Source of the DNA: Gammaproteobacteria bacterium
Lineage (GTDB): Bacteria; Pseudomonadota; Gammaproteobacteria; GCA-001735895
NCBI GenBank assembly: GCA_030595795.1
Contig: JAUVCH010000025.1
Coordinates: forward strand, 1-38,823
Length of the DNA: 38,823 nt
Reading direction: 5' to 3'
Positions 1 to 8,021 of the stretch are shown piece by piece. The notes beneath the pieces were generated by a model that saw only the letters and a list, made by a program, of their open reading frames with translations, did not search any database and was not told the DNA's origin. Made by a program: the position numbers and the translations under genes. Each line of letters starts with the position of its first letter. The stretch's first letter is position 1.

Positions 1-243
1 GTCTACGTGAGCGTAGTGGCGGTTGACTGATTCGTATTCGACATGCGAGGTGGCGATGGTGATACCACGTGCTTTTTCTTCCGGTGCATTGTCGATTTCA
101 TCAAATGCTTTGACTTCGCCGCCTTGCTGCTCGGCCATCACGGTGGTCAAAGCGGCGGACAGGGTCGTCTTACCGGGATCAACGTGACCGATTGTGCCCA
201 CATTCACGTGGAGCTTGTTTCTTTCAAATTTTTCTTTTGACAT
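1..243 (-). CDS. tuf: Elongation factor Tu, N-terminal part (cut by window edge)
   Basis: EF-Tu delivers aminoacyl-tRNA to the ribosome as a GTPase. The 81 visible codons begin [20 protein letters not shown] and run through the P-loop to the switch I segment [17 protein letters not shown], both diagnostic of EF-Tu. The ATG at 243 has a GAGAG ribosome-binding site just upstream. It follows tRNA-Tyr, tRNA-Gly and tRNA-Thr on the same strand, the usual tufB arrangement in gammaproteobacteria, and is probably transcribed with them. One oddity: the P-loop reads GHVDPGKT, with Pro at residue 23 (codon CCC at 175-177) where EF-Tu normally has His (GHVDHGKT). Only the first fifth of the gene is in the window. 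Confidence 0.97.
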   Translation of the reverse strand, partial: MSKEKFERNKLHVNVGTIGHVDPGKTTLSAALTTVMAEQQGGEVKAFDEIDNAPEEKARGITIATSHVEYESVNRHYAHVD

Positions 244-343
244 AAGATTTCTCTCAAGTTTCGTTTGGCTGATCACAGCCCTTAATTAATCAACAATACT
301 ACCAATTGCCCTGCAGCTTTCCACGAAAGCATCTTCATAAAAC

Positions 344-419
<76 letters not shown>

Positions 420-463
420 CTGATTCATTAATAGCCAGGTTCAAAACAACTGGTTCCAAGATC

Positions 464-537
464 TGGAGCGGGTGGCGGGAATCGAACCCGCGTCATCAGC
501 TTGGAAGGCTGAGGTAATACCATTATACGACACCCGC
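464..537 (-). tRNA. tRNA-Gly (TCC anticodon)
   Basis: The reverse complement is a 74-nt tRNA with acceptor stem GCGGGTG/CACCCGC, anticodon TCC in the loop of CAGCCTTCCAAGCTG, a GGTTCGATTCCC T-arm and an encoded CCA end. It lies between tRNA-Tyr and tRNA-Thr in the tuf operon. Confidence 0.96.
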
Positions 538-694
538 AAGCTACCACTTACCGGCCCGGGCATAACGCATCAATCGTCCCAGCCAGTCAACGCACTACGC
601 GCTTTTACTCATTATATATAGAGCCCAACACAACCTCTGTTAGCACCCTATATTTCAAATGCCCGGTCTCGCTTCAGAAACACGTCCTTAAATA

Positions 695-779
695 TGGTGG
701 AGGGGGGTGGATTCGAACCACCGAAGGCTGAGCCAGCAGATTTACAGTCTGCCCCCTTTGGCCACTCGGGAACCCCTCC
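695..779 (-). tRNA. tRNA-Tyr (GTA anticodon)
   Basis: The reverse complement is an 85-nt class II tRNA starting GGAGGGGTTCCCGAGTGG. The anticodon GTA lies in CAGACTGTAAATCTG, there is a long variable arm, and the CCA is encoded. It is the first gene of the tRNA-tuf unit. Confidence 0.96.
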
Positions 780-791
780 AGCAAGGTGCGT

Positions 792-820
792 ATTCTCTAC
801 ACGCCCCATGGACATGTCAA
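792..820 (-). promoter_or_regulatory. Sigma70-type promoter of the tRNA-Tyr/Gly/Thr-tuf unit
   Basis: On the minus strand a perfect TTGACA (815-820) is followed after exactly 17 bp by GAGAAT (792-797), a 4/6 match to TATAAT. Transcription would start about 6 nt before tRNA-Tyr in a GC-containing stretch (ACGCACC) typical of stable-RNA discriminators. The reading is by consensus and spacing only. Confidence 0.75.
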
Positions 821-865
821 TAGCGATACCGACAAATCGTCCAATTTAATCAATGGTTTATTATT

Positions 866-892
866 AAAAGCCTCGAAACCTTCGAGGCTTTT
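866..892 (-). terminator. Rho-independent terminator of fusA2
   Basis: A perfect 12-bp stem (AAAAGCCTCGAA / TTCGAGGCTTTT) has a 3-nt loop and lies 34 nt past the fusA2 stop codon. The A/T tails make it symmetric. In the minus direction it separates fusA2 from the promoter of the tRNA-tuf unit. Confidence 0.85.
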
Positions 893-925
893 AAACACAG
901 ACCTGAATAGCTGATATTTAAGCGC

Positions 926-3013
926 TTATTTTTTCGCCGCGCGTCGCTCGTTAACTTCTTTAATAACCACTTCGGAGACATTACGCGGGCAAGGCATATA
1001 ATGCTCAAATTCCATCGAGAATTGGCCACGACCCGAAGTCATAGTACGCAAATCACCGATGTAGCCGAACATTTCAGACAGCGGTACGTTAGCCTTGACG
1101 CGCACACCCGAAGCGGTTGCTTCCTGCGCCTTAATCATGCCACGACGACGATTCAGGTCACCAATAACATCACCAACGTGATCTTCGGGGACGAATACGT
1201 CAACCTTCATGATTGGCTCCATCATTTGCGGAGTCGCCTTAGGAATAGATTGACGATAGGCACCTCTAGCGGCCGTTTCGAATGCTATCGCGGATGAGTC
1301 AACCGCGTGGAAAGCGCCATCGACCAGAGTAACTTTCACATCCAGCAATGGAAACCCTGCCAGCACGCCTTCACCCATACAACTGCGGAAGCCTTTATCA
1401 ACAGCCGGCCAGAATTCACGAGGTACATTACCACCGGTAACCTTTGACTCAAACTCGTAGCCACTGCCGGTTTCACCAGGCTCGATCACATAGTCGATCT
1501 TACCAAACTGACCCGAACCACCGGTTTGCTTCTTGTGCGTATAACTATCTTCGATGCGCTGAGTGATGGTTTCGCGATAAGCCACCTGCGGCTTGCCGAC
1601 TTCGACGTCAACCATGTGCGTACGACGCAGGATGTCGACCTTGATATCGAGGTGTAATTCACCCATACCTTTAATGATAGTCTCGCCGCTTTCTTCGTCG
1701 GTTTCGACGTAGAACGACGGATCTTCTTTGATCATCTTACCAAGCGCTATACCCATTTTTTCAGACGCAGTCTGATCTTTCGGCTTGATGGCAATCGAGA
1801 TAACTGGATCAGGGAATACCATTGGTTCCAATGTGGCTGGCTGCTTCGGATCACACAGCGTATGACCGGTTTGAACATTTTTCAAACCCACCAATGCCAC
1901 GATATCACCTGCCTCAGCGGAATCGAGTTCGATACGATCATCGGCGTGCATTTCTACAATTCGTCCAATACGCTCGGTTTTGCCGGTGAAGGTATTTAAT
2001 ACGGTGTCGCCTTTTGCCAGCTTACCCGAATAAATACGCGTAAAGGTCAATGCACCAAATCGGTCGTCCATAATTTTGAACGCCAGGGCGCGTAAAGGTT
2101 TATCTACACTAACCGTGGCAACTTCACCGGTTTCGTTACCTTCGAGATCGACCTCAGGCTGAGGCGTAACTTCGGTTGGATTTGGCAGATAGTCAACAAC
2201 TGCGTTCAGAACCAACTGAATACACTTGTTCTTAAACGCCGATCCACAGTAGGTCGGGAAGAAGTCCAGCGCGATAGTACCCTTGCGGACACAACGCATA
2301 ATATCTTCAACCGCAGGCTCTTCGCCTTCGAGGTAACTTTCGAGCAAATCATCGTCCTGCTCCAGTGCAGTCTCGATGAGTTTTTCGCGAAATTCTTCGA
2401 TCTGGCTGGCCATATCGGCGGGCGGTTCCTGAATCTCGTATTGGGTGGGATCACCAGACTCGTCCCATACCCAGGCTTTGCGAGTGAGCAAATCAACCGC
2501 ACCAATGAACTGGTCTTCGGTGCCGATTGGCAAGGTCATCACCAGTGGGTGTGCACCCAGTACATCTTCTATCTGCTTGACCACGCGGTAGAAATCGGCA
2601 CCCAGGCGGTCGAGCTTGTTGACGAAAATAATTCGCGCGACTTCCGATTCGTTGGCATAACGCCCGGTAGTTTCGGACTGCGGCTCTACACCACCCGAAC
2701 CACAGAATACACCGACACCGCCGTCGAGAACTTTCAACGAACGATAAACTTCGATAGTGAAGTCAACGTGTCCCGGTGTATCGATAATATTGAGGCGATG
2801 CTTATTCCACTCACAACTGGTCGCAGCGGACTGGATTGTGATACCGCGCTCCTGTTCCTGATCCATGAAGTCGGTGGTGGCCGCACCATCGTGCACTTCA
2901 CCGATTTTATGAATTTTACCGGTAAGTTTCAGTATACGTTCTGTAGTCGTGGTTTTACCGGCATCAACATGGGCAAATATGCCGATATTCCGATAATTAT
3001 TCAGGTCAGCCAT
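926..3013 (-). CDS. fusA2: Elongation factor G, second type (EF-G2)
   Basis: This is a translocation and ribosome-recycling GTPase of about 695 residues, normal length for EF-G. The N-terminal G domain shows the P-loop [15 protein letters not shown], the switch [10 protein letters not shown] and the NKLD motif. Domains II-V follow, with [13 protein letters not shown] in domain IV and RRRGMI in domain V. The sequence ([32 protein letters not shown]) resembles the EF-G2 paralogue found beside or instead of the str-operon fusA in many gammaproteobacteria. An in-frame TTG lies 4 codons earlier, but the ATG at 3013 is the more likely start, with GGAA 9 nt upstream. The gene stands alone, without rpsL/rpsG, between its own terminator and that of the upstream acyl-CoA operon. 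Confidence 0.95.
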   Translation of the reverse strand: MADLNNYRNIGIFAHVDAGKTTTTERILKLTGKIHKIGEVHDGAATTDFMDQEQERGITIQSAATSCEWNKHRLNIIDTPGHVDFTIEVYRSLKVLDGGVGVFCGSGGVEPQSETTGRYANESEVARIIFVNKLDRLGADFYRVVKQIEDVLGAHPLVMTLPIGTEDQFIGAVDLLTRKAWVWDESGDPTQYEIQEPPADMASQIEEFREKLIETALEQDDDLLESYLEGEEPAVEDIMRCVRKGTIALDFFPTYCGSAFKNKCIQLVLNAVVDYLPNPTEVTPQPEVDLEGNETGEVATVSVDKPLRALAFKIMDDRFGALTFTRIYSGKLAKGDTVLNTFTGKTERIGRIVEMHADDRIELDSAEAGDIVALVGLKNVQTGHTLCDPKQPATLEPMVFPDPVISIAIKPKDQTASEKMGIALGKMIKEDPSFYVETDEESGETIIKGMGELHLDIKVDILRRTHMVDVEVGKPQVAYRETITQRIEDSYTHKKQTGGSGQFGKIDYVIEPGETGSGYEFESKVTGGNVPREFWPAVDKGFRSCMGEGVLAGFPLLDVKVTLVDGAFHAVDSSAIAFETAARGAYRQSIPKATPQMMEPIMKVDVFVPEDHVGDVIGDLNRRRGMIKAQEATASGVRVKANVPLSEMFGYIGDLRTMTSGRGQFSMEFEHYMPCPRNVSEVVIKEVNERRAAKK

Positions 3014-3101
3014 GGTGGTTTCCAATCAAATAAGTGTTAAAAAATCTGTCTACGCCTGCTACCCGGTCGCTCGCCACCGGTTCAAATCAATAAAAATACG
3101 C

Positions 3102-3122
3102 CGCCTTTTAGCTTAAAAGGCG
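3102..3122 (-). terminator. Terminator after the enoyl-CoA hydratase operon
   Basis: A 9-bp stem CGCCTTTTA/TAAAAGGCG with a 3-nt loop is followed on the minus strand by a T-rich run (TATTTTTA). It lies about 100 nt beyond the hydratase stop and upstream of fusA2 on the same strand, so it insulates fusA2 from the lipid operon. Confidence 0.75.
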
Positions 3123-3223
3123 TAAAAATCACTGCAAACTATTGATTTACAAAGAAATTTCTAAGAACCGGATTTCTACCGGCGCATATTCTAACATACT
3201 ATTTCCAAACTGGAATGACTGAT

Positions 3224-4000
3224 TTATTGGTTTTTAAAATTAGGCTTTCGCTTTTCCGAGAAAGCGACCATACCTTCTTTCTGATCATCCAGCGCAAAGG
3301 TGGCCTTGAACTGAGCTCTTTCCGCTTTAAGCCCTTGTGTTAGCGGTGTTTCCAGCGAAGTATCCACCAACTCTTTAAGCATCGTGACAACCGGACGAGA
3401 GTACCCCGCGATTTGTGCAGCGGCATCGAGTGCAACCTGTAAATAATCTTCAATCGATTCCACTCTAGATACCAACCCGCTGCGCTCGGCTTCGGCGGCA
3501 TCCATCATACGGCCGGTTAAGCACATATCCATTGCCTTAGACTTTCCGACCAGTTGGGTGAGACGTTGCGAACCACCAATACCGGGCACCGTGCCGATGG
3601 TTATCTCCGGCTGACCAAATTTCGCATTATCCGCAGCGACGATAAAGTCGCACATCATCGCTACCTCGCAGCCACCACCGAGTGCATAGCCAGCCACCGC
3701 CGCAATCACCGGTTTACGGCATTCTGAGATTCGATCGCAGCGTCTGGTTAGACCGGAATCGGACAGCATACTGGCATAAGTCTGGTCTTTCATTTCAACG
3801 ATATCGGCACCAGCGGCAAAGGCTTTGTCGTTACCAGTGATAACAATCGCACCGATAGTATCGTCGGCTTCGAGTTCATCGATTGCGTCTGCCACATCAT
3901 TAAACAGGGCCTCGCAGAGCGCATTCATTACTTTGGGGCGATTGAGTGTGATAAGGCCTACCGCCTGTTTTCGGTCCAGCAGGATAGTTTCATAGCTCAT
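3224..4000 (-). CDS. Enoyl-CoA hydratase / crotonase family
   Basis: This 258-residue crotonase-fold protein should add water to a 2-enoyl-CoA, or act on a related acyl-CoA, in the cytoplasm. The oxyanion-hole segments are visible as KAFAAGADI and AGYALGGGCE. Both catalytic glutamates of the hydratase branch are kept, in GGGCE and in QPEITIGTVPGIGG. The ATG has AAGG upstream. It is the last gene of the minus-strand run and follows a large acyl-CoA dehydrogenase by 23 nt, so the pair can perform two consecutive steps of an acyl-CoA oxidation. The exact substrate is not visible; beta-oxidation, branched-chain amino-acid breakdown and DMSP-derived thioester (DmdD-like) roles all remain possible. 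Confidence 0.9.
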   Translation of the reverse strand: MSYETILLDRKQAVGLITLNRPKVMNALCEALFNDVADAIDELEADDTIGAIVITGNDKAFAAGADIVEMKDQTYASMLSDSGLTRRCDRISECRKPVIAAVAGYALGGGCEVAMMCDFIVAADNAKFGQPEITIGTVPGIGGSQRLTQLVGKSKAMDMCLTGRMMDAAEAERSGLVSRVESIEDYLQVALDAAAQIAGYSRPVVTMLKELVDTSLETPLTQGLKAERAQFKATFALDDQKEGMVAFSEKRKPNFKNQ

Positions 4001-4023
4001 AGTAGCTTTACCTTCTTTAAAAA

Positions 4024-5805
4024 TTAAAAATCACTAACATCGATGCTCATAATACTGTCTGCACCGGTTTTAATAATAGTTTGCAAACCCTCGCTACGCG
4101 GCAGTATTTGCTCGGCAAAATAAACCGCTGTTTTTATTTTATTTTGATAAAAAATATCATTGCTACCTGCATCGATATGCCTCTGCGCGGCGATGGCTGA
4201 ACGCGCCATCAACCAGCCACAGGCGACATTGCCAGCCAGCATCTGATAACTGGCGCCAATCGAACCAGCTAGATAGGGTTGCTCGGCTACATTAGTTAAA
4301 AACCATTGAGTACTGTCCTCGAGCGCATTGACGGCCCGGCTAAAGTGGCTGGCAATACGGGTTAATTCGCCATCTTGCTTCTTCAACTCCATTTCAAAGT
4401 TTTTTAACTCATCGATAAATTCTCCGACAGCCTGGCCCTTATCACGCATGATCTTGCGGCCCATTAAATCTAACGCCTGTATTCCAGTTGTACCTTCATA
4501 AATGGTAATGATACGAGCGTCTCGCATATGCTGAGCCGCACCAGTTTCCTCGATGAAGCCCATGCCTCCATGAACCTGAACGCCCAGATATGTCGCTTCC
4601 TGTGCCATTTCTGTACACCAGGCTTTGACGATAGGGACAAACAGATCGACGCGGGCCTGATGCTTCGCCCTTGCCGCGTCAGATTCCATATTGTGCGCGA
4701 GATCGGACTCGGCCACGGTAACATAAGCCAATGCTCGACTAGCCTCGGCTATTGCTCGCATTTGCATAACCATTCGCCGAACGTCGGGGTGATGGATAAT
4801 AGTTACCCGACCTTCCTGAGCATAAGCATTACCCTGGACTCTTTCCTGCGCAAATGCGAGCGCGCGTTGATAGGCCCTTTCGGACAGGCTCACGCCTTGC
4901 ATACCGACTTCGAGGCGAGCGTTATTCATCATCGTAAACATACAGGTAAGACCATTGTTCTCTTCGCCTATCAGGTAACCGATGGCGCCTTCGCTATCAC
5001 CATAACTCATCACACAGGTGGGCGATGCATGGATACCCAGTTTGGATTCCAGTGAAACCACTTTTAAGTCGTTGCGCTCACCAGGGTTACCATCGGCATC
5101 GGGCAGGAACTTCGGCACCAGGAACAGCGAAATACCCTTCACACCAGCCGGTGCGTCGGGTAATCGAGCTAGCACCAGATGGACGATATTGCTGGTCATC
5201 TCGTGCGCACCCCAGGTGATAAATATTTTCTGACCTTTAATCCGATAATGGTCACCATTGCGTTCGGCGCGAGTTCGCACCGCAGCAAGATCGGTGCCGG
5301 CCTGTGGTTCGGTCAAATTCATGGTACCCGACCATTCACCACTCACCATTTTTGCTAAATATTGCTGCTTCAATTCATCGGTCGCGTGGGTGTGGATCGC
5401 CTCTATTGCCCCGGATGTCAATAACGGGCACAAAGCCAGCGACAAGTTGGCCGAGTTCCACATCTCCGAAACCGAGGAGTGCACCAGATAGGGCAATCCC
5501 TGACCGCCAAATTCGGTTGACTGACCAATACCCTGCCAGCCGTTTTCCACGAACTGTTGGTACGCTTCCGCAAAACCCGGCGGGCTGACGACGACATCGT
5601 TTTCGATGAAGGTACCGTGTTCGTCGCCCGGCTGATTTAATGGCGAAAACACTCCACTAGCAAGAATTCCAGCCTGCTCCAGCACAGCCTCTATTAGATC
5701 AGGGGTGGCGTCTTCAAAAACTGGCAAGGCATTAATCTGAGACAGATTAGCCAGTTCATTGATCACAAACTGCATATCCTTTAACGGAGCTTGGTATTCA
5801 GACAT
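4024..5805 (-). CDS. Large acyl-CoA dehydrogenase (DmdC-like family)
   Basis: This 593-residue FAD-dependent acyl-CoA dehydrogenase introduces the 2,3 double bond of an acyl-CoA. It belongs to the long subfamily (about 590-600 residues, against about 380 for classical enzymes). That subfamily has an extra N-terminal module (YQAPLKDMQFVINEL) and a C-terminal extension after the usual N, middle and C domains. Visible motifs are NLTEPQAGTDLAAVRT, KIFITWG, EVGMQGVSLSERAYQ, QVHGGMGF and IYEGTTGIQALDL, whose Glu is the expected catalytic base. The family includes 3-methylmercaptopropionyl-CoA dehydrogenase DmdC as well as uncharacterised fatty acyl-CoA dehydrogenases. The ATG has AAGGA upstream. 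Confidence 0.92.
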   Translation of the reverse strand: MSEYQAPLKDMQFVINELANLSQINALPVFEDATPDLIEAVLEQAGILASGVFSPLNQPGDEHGTFIENDVVVSPPGFAEAYQQFVENGWQGIGQSTEFGGQGLPYLVHSSVSEMWNSANLSLALCPLLTSGAIEAIHTHATDELKQQYLAKMVSGEWSGTMNLTEPQAGTDLAAVRTRAERNGDHYRIKGQKIFITWGAHEMTSNIVHLVLARLPDAPAGVKGISLFLVPKFLPDADGNPGERNDLKVVSLESKLGIHASPTCVMSYGDSEGAIGYLIGEENNGLTCMFTMMNNARLEVGMQGVSLSERAYQRALAFAQERVQGNAYAQEGRVTIIHHPDVRRMVMQMRAIAEASRALAYVTVAESDLAHNMESDAARAKHQARVDLFVPIVKAWCTEMAQEATYLGVQVHGGMGFIEETGAAQHMRDARIITIYEGTTGIQALDLMGRKIMRDKGQAVGEFIDELKNFEMELKKQDGELTRIASHFSRAVNALEDSTQWFLTNVAEQPYLAGSIGASYQMLAGNVACGWLMARSAIAAQRHIDAGSNDIFYQNKIKTAVYFAEQILPRSEGLQTIIKTGADSIMSIDVSDF

Positions 5806-5833
5806 AATATTTTCCTTCCCTTATTGATGAAAA

Positions 5834-6532
5834 TTATTGGTGGAAATGAGTATTTTCAGATAGCGTCGCGCGATCCGGCACGATTTGATTCTCGGGCAGG
5901 GCTTTATCCTCAAGTCCGAACGAAATACCAAACAATAACTTCATATTCGATTTAATGCCAAAGGCTTCGCGTACCACATCCGAATTGTAACCGAGAATGG
6001 TTTGCGGGCAACTGGTCGCACCGTGCGCTGCAATCGACAGCATCAGGTTTTGCGCGTACATACCGACATCGATAGCCTCTCTAATTTCGCACCAGTCTGG
6101 CATAAATATAAACACGACATGCGGCGCGTTGAAGAATTCGAGATTACGCAACCAGGCGCGTTTCTTTCCTTCCCTGTCTTCCCGCGTTACGCCGAGGGCC
6201 TCGTACAGCAAAATACCAACATCTAGCTGGCGTTTGCGGTATTCGTCGAAGTATTTCGCCTCGTAAGGGTAGTCGAGCACATTTTCGCCCTGACCGATCG
6301 TTGCAATTAACTGTTCGCTGAGCTGGTCGCGCAACGCGCCAGAAGCCACATAAGCATGCCAGGGTTGAGTATTGCAGTTTGAGGGGGCGTAATTGGCAGT
6401 TTCAAAAATCGAATTTAATGCTTCCTGGCCCAGTTGCTGTGGCAGGAAGCCACGAATAGAACGGCGATTTTTACTCAATTCTTTAAAAATAATTGCCTGT
6501 TCCAGATCTACAGCTTGTAATTGGGTGCTCAT
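5834..6532 (-). CDS. Nitroreductase-family flavoprotein
   Basis: This 232-residue nitroreductase-fold protein is likely an FMN-dependent NAD(P)H oxidoreductase. The phosphate-binding start NRRSIRGFLP, the ANYAPSNCNTQPW loop and the C-terminal GATSCPQTILGY segment fit the FMN-site elements of the family. The ATG has GGAAA upstream. It lies 28 nt upstream of the acyl-CoA dehydrogenase in the same direction and is presumably co-transcribed. The substrate (nitroaromatic, quinone, flavin or enone) cannot be read from the sequence. Confidence 0.85.
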   Translation of the reverse strand: MSTQLQAVDLEQAIIFKELSKNRRSIRGFLPQQLGQEALNSIFETANYAPSNCNTQPWHAYVASGALRDQLSEQLIATIGQGENVLDYPYEAKYFDEYRKRQLDVGILLYEALGVTREDREGKKRAWLRNLEFFNAPHVVFIFMPDWCEIREAIDVGMYAQNLMLSIAAHGATSCPQTILGYNSDVVREAFGIKSNMKLLFGISFGLEDKALPENQIVPDRATLSENTHFHQ

Positions 6533-6581
6533 ATTTAATTTCCTGTCGACGGAGTGCCCGCCGGTAATAATAAATGCATGG

Positions 6582-7133
6582 TTATACTCCCCTTCCAGTC
6601 TTTAGAATTTTCAAAACCAGGTACACACTCTGCTCATTATCACTCAACCAGATATCCCCATCCTGGATCGTGCATTGCAACTGCATGGTTCGCCGAACCA
6701 GCTTCTCCAGATTGTCGAGCTCTGAATCCGAAATATTTATAATGGTCAGATTATCGAATCGTGTCAGTTTGTTCTCAATCTGATCCCACCAGACATCGAA
6801 ACTGCGCTGGGTATACGTATATATAGTCACTTGTTTAGCGCGACTACAGGCTTTGCGAATGCGTCGTTCATCGGGCAGGCCGAGTTCTATCCAGTGGCTG
6901 ATGCCACCATGTAATTCGTGTTGCCATAGGTCGGGCTCATCGTCGGTGGAAATACCTTTACTAAAGGCCAGCGCTTCATTGGCGTCGATACAAAAAGCCA
7001 ATACTCGCAGCATCATGCGTTTATCGGTTTCTGAGGGATGCCGGGCAATAGTCAGTGAATGCTCCGCGTAGTAGTCGCGATTCATATCGGCGATTTGTAA
7101 CACGGCCTTAAAGATGGTTGATTTTAGCGCCAT
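6582..7133 (-). CDS. yaeQ: YaeQ family protein
   Basis: This 183-residue protein matches the YaeQ family in length and landmarks: MALKSTIFKAVLQIADMNRDYY at the start (first 20 residues diagnostic), HPSETDKRMMLRVLAFC, and WIELGLPDERRIRKACSRA. YaeQ has a PD-(D/E)XK-nuclease-like fold and was first noted as a suppressor of rfaH defects; its molecular activity is unsettled. It is encoded 16 nt downstream of the TerB-like gene and 49 nt upstream of the nitroreductase, all minus strand. Confidence 0.9.
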   Translation of the reverse strand: MALKSTIFKAVLQIADMNRDYYAEHSLTIARHPSETDKRMMLRVLAFCIDANEALAFSKGISTDDEPDLWQHELHGGISHWIELGLPDERRIRKACSRAKQVTIYTYTQRSFDVWWDQIENKLTRFDNLTIINISDSELDNLEKLVRRTMQLQCTIQDGDIWLSDNEQSVYLVLKILKTGRGV

Positions 7134-7149
7134 GTTTATTGTTCGCGAC

Positions 7150-7992
7150 TCATTTTGATTTCCCTAAAGTAATAGCCTTACCTACTGTTCGACGGATTGA
7201 AAACCAGCCGCGTTGGATTTTTTGCTTAAATAGTGACTGATTGGCAGACTTAAATATTGCTTCAATATCGTCGATGGCCTCTTCGTCCTGATGGCTTAGC
7301 TTGCCGTCTACCGTGACAGTATTTCTGAGGAAACTCAGAATTTCCTGCGACATCATGCTGAAATTACAATCCGGGTTCTGATTAGTAAAGTCAGCGATAG
7401 TCTGCGCGAGATTCTGGATTGAAAGGTCGTCAAGACTTGACTCAACGTATCTCAAGCCTTCACCGACAAAACTGGGGTCGTAACCCCATTCTCTGACAAA
7501 ATAACCATGGATCAATTTCCGCTTCGAATCACCGATACCACTATTGGCATCGGCCACCTTGAGTGCGAGTGGTGTCAGCAGGTCAAATAAACCGAGCGCG
7601 AGCACATCCAGTGGCGTGTTGATGAAATTGGGCACGACGGTTACCTTACTCGCCACATTTTTTTCCAAATATCGCGTAATTCCCAGCCAGGCACCCCCGG
7701 TTACCACACCGGCGGCAATCACCCAGCCTACCGGGGTTACCGCAGTGCCGAGACCTATCGCGGCGAGTAAACCGGTCGGCGCAAAAAAAGTTGACGCCAC
7801 TACCGAAGATTTCGCGACAACCGCAGCCGTTGTTGCTACCCCTGCGACATCCCAGACCTGGATCACCGCATTTTTGACTTTCAAAGAGGCGTACGCCTCT
7901 TCGCCTATCGCCAGTTTGGCTTTGAAATTCAATGGCTCGGCGATAATCGTTTCGATATCGCCGAACCAGTTAGTTTGATTTTGTTCGGTCAT
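7150..7992 (-). CDS. Uncharacterised protein with hydrophobic Gly/Ala core and TerB-like end
   Basis: The product has 280 residues. Residues about 48-105 are strongly hydrophobic and rich in Ala, Gly and Val, consistent with one or two membrane hairpins. Residues about 165-255 are acidic and helical, with the pattern of a TerB/DjlA-N-type domain (SFLRNTVTVDGKLSHQDEEAIDDIEAIF). This suggests a membrane-associated stress or scaffold protein, but no function is assigned. It is the first gene of the minus-strand run, and its start codon lies about 30 nt from that of divergent nhaD. No strong ribosome-binding site is visible. Confidence 0.65.
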   Translation of the reverse strand: MTEQNQTNWFGDIETIIAEPLNFKAKLAIGEEAYASLKVKNAVIQVWDVAGVATTAAVVAKSSVVASTFFAPTGLLAAIGLGTAVTPVGWVIAAGVVTGGAWLGITRYLEKNVASKVTVVPNFINTPLDVLALGLFDLLTPLALKVADANSGIGDSKRKLIHGYFVREWGYDPSFVGEGLRYVESSLDDLSIQNLAQTIADFTNQNPDCNFSMMSQEILSFLRNTVTVDGKLSHQDEEAIDDIEAIFKSANQSLFKQKIQRGWFSIRRTVGKAITLGKSK

Positions 7993-8021
7993 TAATTTTC
8001 AATTGGTAAGTGCCAGGCATT

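Noticed and set aside
2441..3040. 199-codon plus-strand frame over fusA2
   Set aside because: It lies wholly antisense to the conserved EF-G domain I; a shadow frame of a highly expressed gene.
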